Positions 45,131 through 53,203 of a stretch of DNA of 64,000 nt are shown piece after piece. A model generated the notes under the pieces. The model made no database searches and was not told the origin of the DNA. It saw only the letters and a list, made by a program, of their open reading frames with translations. The stretch is from Pseudomonas sp. ADAK18 (GTDB lineage: Bacteria; Pseudomonadota; Gammaproteobacteria; Pseudomonadales; Pseudomonadaceae), in NCBI RefSeq assembly GCF_012935695.1, contig NZ_CP052859.1:2893001-2957000 (forward strand), read 5' to 3'. The position numbers and the translations under genes were made by a program. The stretch's first letter is position 1, and every line of letters starts with the position of its first letter.

Positions 45131-47545
45131 TCAAGGCTGCGCCGATGGGTTCGGCGTCGAGGGGCTTCCCTCTCCCGGAATCAACACCAGGCTTTGGGGT
45201 GAAGACAATGTAATACCCATTTCCTGAAGACGGGCAAGCAGGATGAACAGCAAATCGCTGCGGGTCCCGGACACCGAGCGCGGGCTGTTGACGTAGCCAC
45301 TGACACCAATGATCAGGCCATCCCTGGCCAGGTCTTTGAACGTGACTGAAGGTGCGGGAGTGTCGAGAATCGACTCGTGCTCGGTAAACGAGTGCAGGAG
45401 CAGCTCGCGAACTTTCAGTACATCGGTGTCCAGCGGCAATGTGAGGGTGATGCCCACCACACCGAGCGCGTTGCCCATGGTGACGTTGCGCACGTTTTGC
45501 GAGATGAACTGCGAGTTCGGCACGATCACCGTCGAGCGGTCAGACATCTGGATCTCGGTTGCCCGTACGTTGATCCGGCGAATATCGCCCTCAACCCCAC
45601 CCAGACTGACCCAATCGCCGACCTTCACCGGCCGTTCAGTCAGCAGGATCAGCCCGGAGATGAAGTTCTGCACAATGGCCTGCAGGCCGAAGCCGATACC
45701 CACCGACAAGGCGCTGACCACCCAGGTCAGGCTGGTCAGGTTGATCTGCAGGGTAGACATCACCAACAGACTCAGCAGCACAAACCCTAGGTAGCCCACC
45801 AGGGTCACCAAGGATGCACGCATGCCGGCGTCCATGTTGGTTTCCGGCAGCAGCCTCTCACTCAACCAGCGCTTCAAGGTCCGCACAGCGAACAACCCGA
45901 TGACAAACATCATCAGCGCAACGAGGATATCCTGGGGAATGATGTGCAGGTTGCCCAGCGTCTTGCTGGTTTCTCCCAGTTGGCTGAACCCCTGGAGCAG
46001 TTCGCTGGGGCTGGAGCCCGCCGGAAGGAAGGCCGCCATCACTGCGGTGAGCAACAGCAATGTACGGCCGACGCCAGCCAGCACGGTGCAGGCCTGGGCC
46101 TGATGCCGGGGTGACAGCCCCAATGCGTTGGCCAGTGCCAGGCCGCTGGGCTGCTTGGGCGAAAGCAGGGTTTCACAGACGTCGCCGAAAAAGGCAATCA
46201 GCAGATAGGCCGTCGCCGCCACGACGCCGACCCACAGCAGCTTGACGGTAAGAAAGTAGGCCAGGGACAGATACCCCGTTAACAACCCGAGGACAATCAA
46301 GGCCACCCACATCGCAGTAACAAAGGGCAATATGCCGGTGAATCCACCCGGACGACCCAGGTCGAGCTTTTTGCGCACGTAGCGCAAACGCAGCAACGCG
46401 GCAATGAAGATCAGCGCCGTGGTCAGTGCCGTCAGGCCATTGAGCGCAACGGTCAACGCCAGGCTGGTGCCGGTGACACTGTTGATCCGCTCCTCGGTAG
46501 CCACCAGCATCAGCGCCACCGCCAGAATCGCCGGGAAAGGCCCCAGGGCACTGGCGATCTCATCGGCAATGGCCGCCAACCGCCAGGAAGGTCGCGGCAG
46601 CATCAGCAAGGCACGCCCAAGGCCTGCAATAAACGCGCAGAACGTGGCCAGGGTAACCAGATGTTCGGAGAGCCGGGCCAGGTTTTCGCTCAAGTCGGCA
46701 TTGCTTTCCAACCCCCAGCGCATCAGTGAGACGGCGCCCATGATCGTCAGGATCGACGATAACGCCACCGCCACCGCCAGGGTGCTGCGTCGCAGACGCC
46801 CCTCCGGCAGCCAGCGAATCATCGCCCAGGTGAGCAGACGCTCAAGCAGCCGCCGGCCGAAACTCCAGATCAGCACAGCCGCCAGCAGCGTGCTGAAGAA
46901 CGCCCAGCGGCGCTCGGGGCTGACGGCGCTCTTCAGGGCAACGACACCCTCAGCCTTCAGGTTGTTCAGGCGCTGCAGGTCTTCAGCGGTGGGACGGATC
47001 AGGGTCGACCAGAACGTGGGGCTAAAAGGGGTATCGGTACGTGAAGTGACCTGGGAATTAAACAAATTGCGCCGCAAGTTGACGATCTGCGCGGCGAGGT
47101 CGCGGCTCCCCTGACTGAGCTGTTTTGCCTGACGCTCATCATCAAGCAGGCTGTTCTTTTTCTGGGTCAGGACATCCCGTTGAGCCGTGAGGCTCTGCGC
47201 TTCCCCGGGCTGGGCCGCGCCCAATACCTTCAGTTGATCATCAAGGCGCTCCATGTCGGTTGCGCGTACCGTGAGCAACATCTCGGCCCGTTGCTGCACC
47301 TGGAGTGCGCCCTGTCTAAACTCCGCCAGCCTCTCGTCACTGGTACTGATGGGGACACTCTGGCGAATCAGCTCAAGTTGCTGGCTGAGTTGCTTCAGGT
47401 CGGCGTCTTCCGACAACAGCGGCAAACTGTCGACGACCTCCAGCGGCACCGTTGTTGTGGGCGCATCTGCCCATGCCGGGAGGCTGATAGCCATCACTAT
47501 GGCCAGCATGGCCTGGCTGATGACGCTTCTATACATTCGCCACAT
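45131..47545 (-). CDS. Mechanosensitive ion channel of the MscS family with DUF3772-type domain
   Basis: 804 residues. ATG 47545 is preferred over TTG 47548 because AAAGGA lies seven bases before it. Signal peptide (VISQAMLAIVMAISLPAWA), a periplasmic coiled-coil region (about residues 40-180), roughly ten membrane helices, and the MscS pore and beta domain (GIGFGLQAIVQNFISGLILL, then KVGDWVSLGGVEGDI). It should release solutes on osmotic downshock. The N-terminal periplasmic domain is typical of large pseudomonad MscS proteins. Confidence 0.92.
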   Translation of the reverse strand: MWRMYRSVISQAMLAIVMAISLPAWADAPTTTVPLEVVDSLPLLSEDADLKQLSQQLELIRQSVPISTSDERLAEFRQGALQVQQRAEMLLTVRATDMERLDDQLKVLGAAQPGEAQSLTAQRDVLTQKKNSLLDDERQAKQLSQGSRDLAAQIVNLRRNLFNSQVTSRTDTPFSPTFWSTLIRPTAEDLQRLNNLKAEGVVALKSAVSPERRWAFFSTLLAAVLIWSFGRRLLERLLTWAMIRWLPEGRLRRSTLAVAVALSSILTIMGAVSLMRWGLESNADLSENLARLSEHLVTLATFCAFIAGLGRALLMLPRPSWRLAAIADEIASALGPFPAILAVALMLVATEERINSVTGTSLALTVALNGLTALTTALIFIAALLRLRYVRKKLDLGRPGGFTGILPFVTAMWVALIVLGLLTGYLSLAYFLTVKLLWVGVVAATAYLLIAFFGDVCETLLSPKQPSGLALANALGLSPRHQAQACTVLAGVGRTLLLLTAVMAAFLPAGSSPSELLQGFSQLGETSKTLGNLHIIPQDILVALMMFVIGLFAVRTLKRWLSERLLPETNMDAGMRASLVTLVGYLGFVLLSLLVMSTLQINLTSLTWVVSALSVGIGFGLQAIVQNFISGLILLTERPVKVGDWVSLGGVEGDIRRINVRATEIQMSDRSTVIVPNSQFISQNVRNVTMGNALGVVGITLTLPLDTDVLKVRELLLHSFTEHESILDTPAPSVTFKDLARDGLIIGVSGYVNSPRSVSGTRSDLLFILLARLQEMGITLSSPQSLVLIPGEGSPSTPNPSAQP

Positions 47546-48322
47546 CAAGTCGTCCTTTTCAGTCTTTTACCATCGGGACTATGGACCGTGGCGGGAGAAA
47601 GGAAATTCCATACTGAAGGCAAAAGAGCAGCTGGCACGCCTCTCAATCGACCAACGCGGGCTTGAACTCCAATGCCCACGGCGCAATCAAGCGCTGCGGG
47701 GTCTTGCAGGTTTTGCGCTTGAATACGAAGTTGCGGCACTTCTCGGCGAACTGTTGGCGGTTGTGCACCCTGCCCAACTGCATCTGTGCCAACTCGTTTT
47801 CGCGGCGCCGTAACACGACCTGTATGAGTCCATCGAGAACCGCGACTTCCCGCGCTAGCGGGCACGTATCACATCAACCCTTTTGACCTGACCAAGGTGA
47901 CCAAGTGTTGAATAGCCGGACAAAGCACCCCAAACCAAATTGCACACCGCACCTGCTCCGATTCACCAAGACGACAACCCGACTCACGAACAGTCCGTAA
48001 CGTCGGTGTGAACCATTTGGGTGATCGAGCTAACTCACAAAGGTGCTCTTCCATCTTATTACTCAGTGAAGTCGGTACGCTGGTTTTGAACCGCTTCTCC
48101 AACAAAATTTACTCGACGCCGTCAAGAGACGGTATTGCCATACGCTTACAGCCATGGAAGGCCTGAAGCGTTTGTTCACCCTATGCCACTCGCATAACGA
48201 TATAACAAAGTCGTATAAAACCTTCTCTATAAATTCTCCATAGAAAATCAACACACATAAATGTAGAGAAGAGAAAGCTCCCCTACATCATTGCATTTAT
48301 CAATATATGGAAGGATCACATC
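47546..48322. other. Region of fragments left of the peptide-modification island
   Basis: About 780 bases. On the minus strand around 47640-47855 a frame without a clear start reads EVAVLDGLIQVVLRRRENEL and QFAEKCRNFVFKRKTCKTP, which looks like the remains of a gene of unknown family. Another minus-strand frame at 47869-48105 (78 codons) is not recognised. From about 48060 rightwards the sequence is AT-rich. A hairpin with arms ATGTAG/CTACAT lies at 48261-48287, upstream of the first peptide gene; the promoter of the island is probably here. Confidence 0.45.
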
Positions 48323-48448
48323 ATGAAACTGCCACAGAAAATGCTGTTATTGGTTATGTTTGCCCTAGGCGGTAGCCAGATATCTATGGCTAATGCCGAC
48401 TCGGCGAGTACACAAGGATGCCCGGCACCGAATAGCCAAGGAATTTAG
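48323..48448 (+). CDS. Small secreted peptide, 41 aa, first gene of the RiPP-like island
   Basis: ATG 48323 follows a strong ribosome site GGAAGGA. It encodes a Sec signal peptide (KMLLLVMFALGGSQISMANA) and a short mature end, DSASTQGCPAPNSQGI. One Cys and two Pro lie in the mature part. I do not recognise it. Immediately after its stop an open frame continues in another phase to 48507 (ending CMAKNHFYG), so this may be a shortened version of a longer exported protein. It may be unrelated to the peptide system, or an exported accessory or immunity peptide. Confidence 0.6.
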   Translation: MKLPQKMLLLVMFALGGSQISMANADSASTQGCPAPNSQGI

Positions 48449-48514
48449 TCCGCGCACGACTGGATAACCTAATGCAATGCATGGCTAAAAATCACTTTTA
48501 CGGATGAGAAAAAC

Positions 48515-48658
48515 ATGTCAGCAGAATCTCCAGTGATAACAGATCAATATCAAAATCTCGAAGATGCTCTTCTGGTCTCTGTCATTTTAGACGAGACCGT
48601 ATCGCGGTGGGACGAAAAACCAGACTTAGCAGTAGTTTGTTGCGTCGAAGATAGATAG
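48515..48658 (+). CDS. Candidate RiPP precursor peptide, 47 aa
   Basis: ATG 48515 follows GGATGAG. The peptide starts MSAESPVITDQYQNLEDALL, has a helical leader-like stretch with LEDALLVSVILDE, and ends DLAVVCCVEDR with two adjacent Cys at residues 42-43. It is followed at once by a hairpin and then by genes for a GRDP-like protein, a MccB-like E1 enzyme and an exporter, which is the standard order of a ribosomal peptide cluster. There is no signal peptide and it ends in Arg, not Asn as microcin C precursors do. The role as precursor is inferred from position, size and leader/core look. Confidence 0.72.
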   Translation: MSAESPVITDQYQNLEDALLVSVILDETVSRWDEKPDLAVVCCVEDR

Positions 48659-48663
48659 AGCAG

Positions 48664-48694
48664 GGAGGGGAGCGGTGTTAGCCGCTCCTCCTTT
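48664..48694 (+). terminator. Hairpin directly after the candidate precursor gene
   Basis: GGAGCGG / CCGCTCC with loop TGTTAG, extended by GG/CC pairs on both sides, and only a short TTT after it. Such a partly leaky terminator between precursor and enzyme genes would give many copies of peptide mRNA for few of the enzymes. Confidence 0.7.
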
Positions 48695-48747
48695 AGTACG
48701 CGCCTTGGCAGAGCACAAGACTATGAAAACGGGACAGGATCGACACC

Positions 48748-49230
48748 ATGAGAAAGGCGCCATCTTTAGATAATGTACTGCATTACCGTAACGATGCGTT
48801 AATGTTAGCCTTCTCGAAAAACAACAAGGTCTCAATGCGAGAGTCCAGTGAGCTTTTCCTGGATTTAAAACGCTGGATATGGCTGATCGGAACAAGACCC
48901 AGTGAAAGCCCTCCTTTTCCAAGCTTCCCAGAGCAATGGATAATAGATAATTATTGGCACGAATTCATTCTAAGCACACGCGAATACACAAACTTCTGCA
49001 CTGACTTTTTTGGTAATTATATACACCACACCCCCACTCCGAATGGATTGCAGGGAGCAAGTCCAAGACTGGCAGCGGAAGACCTCCCTGAGTTCATCGA
49101 AACAAACAAAAAAACCCTGGAAGATGCCATTACTGAAGTACGGATAAAACTAGGAATAAAAACCGCGATTCGCTGGTATAGAGAACTTCCGAAACAGTAC
49201 CCAGTGCCGGACCGACCTGAATATAATTGA
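48748..49230 (+). CDS. GRDP-like (PF07173-type) protein of the RiPP-like island
   Basis: 160 residues, ATG 48748 after GGACAGGA. The central part matches the pattern I know from glycine-rich-domain-containing proteins: WHEFILSTREYTNFC (residues 70-84) and FFGNYIHHTPTP (87-98), rich in conserved His and aromatic residues. The function of this family is unknown; plant members have the same domain in larger proteins. Here it sits between the candidate precursor and the E1 enzyme, so it could be a maturation partner. The His residues could bind metal, which is speculation. Confidence 0.7.
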   Translation: MRKAPSLDNVLHYRNDALMLAFSKNNKVSMRESSELFLDLKRWIWLIGTRPSESPPFPSFPEQWIIDNYWHEFILSTREYTNFCTDFFGNYIHHTPTPNGLQGASPRLAAEDLPEFIETNKKTLEDAITEVRIKLGIKTAIRWYRELPKQYPVPDRPEYN

Positions 49231-49248
49231 TCGCATGGAAATCTAAAA

Positions 49249-50367
49249 ATGCTCAGTCTTCGAAATCGGATATTAGACGACTTAACAAATGAAGAGTACA
49301 CGCTTGAGCTGATACCCTCATGGACGCTGGAAGATATAGTAGACGTCATTTGGCTGCACAGTGAAAAAGGTGAATCACTGAATTTCTCAGACACCGAAAA
49401 TGAATATCAAATCCTAAAGGATGCGATCCCCACCGGACTTATAAAAAAACGCGTATCAGAACGTACCGGCAAACCCTATAAGATCTCAGCGCTAGCTAGA
49501 CTTTGGGAGCTGGGTGTTATACGTGTATATGACAGAATAGACAATGAGGAAATTGAGTTAACCAGAGATACTAGATTTATTTGGCAGGACGCATATTTTA
49601 GAGCCTTTTCCAGCAGCGAACATTCGGTTAGCCAGATGAATAAGCGACTGCAAAACTCGACGGTTTGTATCGTAGGTGCAGGTGCAGCCGGATCGCTGAC
49701 AGCGCTTATGCTAACCGCTGCCGGAGTGGGCAAGCTTCGCTTAGTAGATGGAGACACCGTCGCATCCAGCAACCTTCCCAGGCAGATTCTCTACCCCGAA
49801 AATAGCATCGGACGCCTTAAGATTGAGGTATTAAGAAATTTACTTTTAAGCCATCACTCACACTTAGAGGTTGAAACCTTAAATACCTTTGTTGACAGCC
49901 AGGAAAGGGCTAATGAAATAACCACCGGCGTTGATTTCCTAATTCTCACAGCAGACCAACCTAGGCTAAAAATTCGCGAATGGATCGGCAAAGCATCTTT
50001 ATCTTTACATGTCCCCTATTTAGCAATGGGCGGGAACTGGATAGGACCAATAAGCGTACCTTATTACTCTCCTTGCTATCTATGTCAAGCACGGACATAT
50101 CGATCGCGCTACTCAGACCCCATCAGCTTTCTTGAGAAAGTCGTCAAAGAACCGTTGCCCGACCGTGCAGCGTTCGGCCCTCGCCCGGCCCTGGTAGCTA
50201 GCTTCGTGGCATCGACAACTCTTCATTACTTATCAGGCACTGGGACCGAGCGGTCTCTCTTCGAAAGCTTCAAGGTTTCTTTGGATGGCAATACGGAGAG
50301 ATTAGCTTATAGGCGTTACAGAAACTGTGCGGCTTGTGCGACCCATCCCCACGCGAAACTTTCGTAA
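49249..50367 (+). CDS. MccB-like E1 adenylating enzyme (ThiF/MoeB superfamily) with N-terminal extension
   Basis: 372 residues. The nucleotide site is VGAGAAGS (143-149), followed by LVDGDTVASSNLPRQIL (Asp167, Asp169, Asn175, Arg178, Gln179) and Lys191, all the ATP-handling residues of E1 enzymes. Zinc ligands are Cys276-x2-Cys279 and Cys360-x2-Cys363. The order and spacing match microcin C7 MccB, which adenylates a peptide C-terminus. The first 130 residues are not part of the E1 fold and resemble a winged-helix peptide clamp (residues 20-95) like the RRE of RiPP enzymes. Codon use is AT-rich compared with the flanking genes. It should activate a peptide carboxylate with ATP. Confidence 0.88.
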   Translation: MLSLRNRILDDLTNEEYTLELIPSWTLEDIVDVIWLHSEKGESLNFSDTENEYQILKDAIPTGLIKKRVSERTGKPYKISALARLWELGVIRVYDRIDNEEIELTRDTRFIWQDAYFRAFSSSEHSVSQMNKRLQNSTVCIVGAGAAGSLTALMLTAAGVGKLRLVDGDTVASSNLPRQILYPENSIGRLKIEVLRNLLLSHHSHLEVETLNTFVDSQERANEITTGVDFLILTADQPRLKIREWIGKASLSLHVPYLAMGGNWIGPISVPYYSPCYLCQARTYRSRYSDPISFLEKVVKEPLPDRAAFGPRPALVASFVASTTLHYLSGTGTERSLFESFKVSLDGNTERLAYRRYRNCAACATHPHAKLS

Positions 50368-50392
50368 ACTGAGCTAATTCGGAGATAGAGAT

Positions 50393-51667
50393 TTGAAACT
50401 TTACCGCTACCTACCTCCCATGCTATTTGCCTGCGTGCTCGGTATCAACAACCTAGGATCGAGTTTGACTACGTTTGGGCTAGCGGCTTGGATCTTTGAG
50501 GTGACGGGATCATACGCGGCAATGACGCTCCTCGGCATCATCACACCGCTCACGGTTGTGTTAGTCTCTCCCGTTGCCGGCTTAGTTGTTGATCGCTATA
50601 ACAAAAAATGGATTTTGATAGCCGCTGACTCATTTTCCCTAATTAGCATATTGATTTCCTTGTCGTTATATTTGAATGACGTCTTCAGCACACCTCTAGC
50701 CATGGCGTTAGCATGGTCTCTTTCTATCTGTAATGAATTTCGATTTACTGCCTCGTCTGCGTTGATACCCTCTATCACGGCTAAAGAAAATTTGCTCAGA
50801 GTCAACTCCGTACAACAGTCCTTTCGGGGCAGCGCACTGATGCTAGGGCCGATACTAGGTGCCGTGAGTTTTAGCTATCTAGGACTGTCCTTACTGCTCG
50901 CCATCGATGCGCTAACTTTCGTAATAAGTGCCGGTATTCTATTGTCGTTCTCCCTCAACCTCACGCTGAACACAAGCAGAATTCCCCCTCCGCGCTCGTC
51001 TTTACTCTCTGAAATTCAACAGGCTTTACAGTGGCTGTCGAAGAGGCGGTACCTAATTATCCTACTGGTCGCTTTCATGCCGATTAACGCTGTCCTTTCT
51101 GTTTTTACAGTCGCGCTTTCGCCCTACGTACTCGCCGCTGGCTCCAGCCTCGACTTGGGTATTGTGTCAGGTGCAGTAGGCGCGGGTATGCTCCTGTCCA
51201 GCTTTTTCCTTAGAAAAATCAAAAGCAGTGTCGACCCGGCTCACATCCTGATTACAAGCATCTTCATACTGGGGCTAAGCTTGATCGCCGTTGGCATGGT
51301 TACGTTCAGAACGCACCTGTGGGTGCTTACCCCTGTGGTAGGAGCTTCAGTGGCGGCACTGGTGAGCGCCAACCAAACGATCTGGCATGCGCAAACGCCG
51401 CTAGAGATTCAAGGTAAAATAATCGCTCTACGCTCAATGACCATGTATTTTGTAGCGCCAGTATCCATTCTGTTTTCGGAGCCGCTGGTAACCCATCTAT
51501 TACGCCCCTTTCTTACCCACTACCCTAGTGCAATTGAACTGTGGGGAAGCAATCTCCCTGGATCACTGGGGCTAATGATCTCAATTATGGGAGTTTTTTT
51601 AGTAATACTGGGGGTTTATGTAGCGACTCGTTTTCATCACCCAGCGTTGGCGCGTAATGACATTTAG
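50393..51667 (+). CDS. MFS exporter of the RiPP-like island (MccC-like position)
   Basis: 424 residues from a TTG at 50393, with GGAG about nine bases before it. Twelve membrane helices. The loop VAGLVVDRYNKKWILI between helices 2 and 3 is the MFS motif A region, and SLSLYLNDV, SALIPSITAKENLLRVNSVQ mark the MFS-3 type. It directly follows the E1 gene (25 bases), the same place that exporter MccC has in microcin C clusters, where it gives secretion and self-protection. No dedicated immunity gene is otherwise obvious. Confidence 0.88.
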   Translation: MKLYRYLPPMLFACVLGINNLGSSLTTFGLAAWIFEVTGSYAAMTLLGIITPLTVVLVSPVAGLVVDRYNKKWILIAADSFSLISILISLSLYLNDVFSTPLAMALAWSLSICNEFRFTASSALIPSITAKENLLRVNSVQQSFRGSALMLGPILGAVSFSYLGLSLLLAIDALTFVISAGILLSFSLNLTLNTSRIPPPRSSLLSEIQQALQWLSKRRYLIILLVAFMPINAVLSVFTVALSPYVLAAGSSLDLGIVSGAVGAGMLLSSFFLRKIKSSVDPAHILITSIFILGLSLIAVGMVTFRTHLWVLTPVVGASVAALVSANQTIWHAQTPLEIQGKIIALRSMTMYFVAPVSILFSEPLVTHLLRPFLTHYPSAIELWGSNLPGSLGLMISIMGVFLVILGVYVATRFHHPALARNDI

Positions 51668-52059
51668 CACGCGCAGCAAAATATCATTCACGATGCTATT
51701 AAATTGGCCTAGGGCTGATGACAATTATCAGGTCATGACAGAGTCAGGGCACGATGTTCATCTCGTTACCCAAGCTGCTCCAGCAACAAACCAATTCAGT
51801 ACGCGTGCGTTCAAGACTCAATTCAGGCCTTAAAGGTACTGAAGGATGCTGGAAATCAGTGGCTCCCGCTGGAATGAAAAAAGACCCGAACGAACTGACC
51901 TCAAGCACTGACTGAATTCGTATCCGTCCCGCAAAGTCATCTACCCAGCCCTGCTAAGCCAAGACATGGTGTGCACCTAAATTTAAGTGGGCACCCGTTG
52001 TAGCCTTTTAAGCGGGTATTTCACGCAACCACAACGCTGTTCCTACTCCAAATCCTTAA
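51668..52059. other. Gene-free stretch between the island and the IS66 remnant
   Basis: About 390 bases without an intact gene. A short frame ends QALKVLKDAGNQWLPLE near 51878 but has no start. A small dyad (GTGCACCTAAATTTAAGTGGGCAC, arms GTGC/GCAC) lies near 51972. The stretch looks like decayed DNA of mixed origin. Confidence 0.4.
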
Positions 52060-52164
52060 AAGTCTAAGTCATTGGCTTATTTGAAGGACGTGCTGACTCG
52101 CCTGCCGATGCAGCGGGCGGGTGAAATTGCACAATTATTGCCGCATTGCTGGCAACCGGTTTAG
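52060..52164 (+). pseudogene. C-terminal remnant of an IS66-family transposase
   Basis: A 34-codon frame ending at TAG 52162-52164 reads LAYLKDVLTRLPMQRAGEI then AQLLPHCWQPV, which is the characteristic last segment of IS66 TnpC transposases. Nothing upstream is intact. It marks the right side of the AT-rich island and suggests that it arrived by transfer or was rearranged. Confidence 0.8.
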
Positions 52165-52196
52165 TCGTTCGAGTTTCGATCGGCGCACGCGTACGC

Positions 52197-53111
52197 CTAA
52201 ACTAGCGCTTCTAACAGTTCACTCCTGAGCCACTCTATCAAATACTCGGTTTCTCTTCGCTCAACAATGACGGGGCGTTTAAAAATCGATATCGCTTGTG
52301 GCAGAACCACGCTTTCAGAGCAAGGCCTTGTCAAGGCTCCACTATCAACCAATCTCCCGGCAGTTCGCGCCCAGCCGACGGCAATACCATGTCCTTCCAC
52401 TGCCGCTTGGAGCATCATCGGGTAACTGTCGAAATAGCGACTTTTGGTGCGACCATCCAGAACGATACCGAACTCGGCTAACCAACTGTCCCACTCCATC
52501 AAATGAGGAGGCGTAGCCCGATGGTGCAGGAGCGTGTGGTGTACCAAATCTGTGACTTTCAATACCTCCTCTTGTTCGTTGAGGTAATCGGGACTGCACA
52601 CGGGGAACACTTCGTCAGAGGCCGTGAATAACAGATGACTTAATCCACTTGCCCGGCCGGTGCTCTGTAGTGCAACGTCGAAATGACCACTGAACTCCGT
52701 CAGGGGCTGCGTGGTGGTAACGACTTGAATCTCGATATCCGGGTGGCGTTGGTGAAAGCTAAAAAGGCGCGGCATCAACCAGTAAAACGCTTCACACAGC
52801 TGGCAGAGCAATACGACCTGAGGCTTGCGGGACGCACCTCGCAAGCTATCAGCAACTGAACCTATCTGGTTCAACGCGATACTCACGACAAGTCCTAGCT
52901 GCTGTCCTTGCGGCGTTAAAAAGACTGCACGATTACGTCTATCGAACAGCGTTACACCGAGATCTTCCTCAAGCCCGCGAATCTGTCGGCTCACCGCTGC
53001 TTGAGTGATATGGAGTTCGTCAGCTGCTCGTGAAAAGCTCCCCAGGCGAGCGGCCGCTTCAAAAGGCAGCAAGCTTGCGAGTGGCGGGAGCGACTTACCG
53101 AGTAAATTCAT
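52197..53111 (-). CDS. LysR-family regulator (GcvA-like)
   Basis: 304 residues. The N-terminal winged helix-turn-helix is FEAAARLGSFSRAADELHIT then AAVSRQIRGLEEDLGVTLF (residues 19-57). The effector domain follows with GcvA-type spacing. It is divergent from an EamA transporter gene with 92 bases between their starts, so it probably controls that gene and itself. The effector is unknown. Confidence 0.92.
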   Translation of the reverse strand: MNLLGKSLPPLASLLPFEAAARLGSFSRAADELHITQAAVSRQIRGLEEDLGVTLFDRRNRAVFLTPQGQQLGLVVSIALNQIGSVADSLRGASRKPQVVLLCQLCEAFYWLMPRLFSFHQRHPDIEIQVVTTTQPLTEFSGHFDVALQSTGRASGLSHLLFTASDEVFPVCSPDYLNEQEEVLKVTDLVHHTLLHHRATPPHLMEWDSWLAEFGIVLDGRTKSRYFDSYPMMLQAAVEGHGIAVGWARTAGRLVDSGALTRPCSESVVLPQAISIFKRPVIVERRETEYLIEWLRSELLEALV

Positions 53112-53203
53112 AACCGTGGATTATGCCTTGCGGGCTGAGAACTCGTTTGTAGCATACATCCGGCAACGTTCAAGCTTGCGATTACTCAGCCTTGGAGTTG
53201 CTT

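Noticed and set aside
47869..48105. 78-codon minus-strand frame left of the island
   Set aside because: No recognised family or clear ribosome site; kept only as part of the fragment region.
48472..48507. Tiny frame MQCMAKNHFYG as a microcin C-type short precursor
   Set aside because: No ribosome site and no C-terminal Asn. It is better explained as the tail of the broken frame after the 41-aa peptide.
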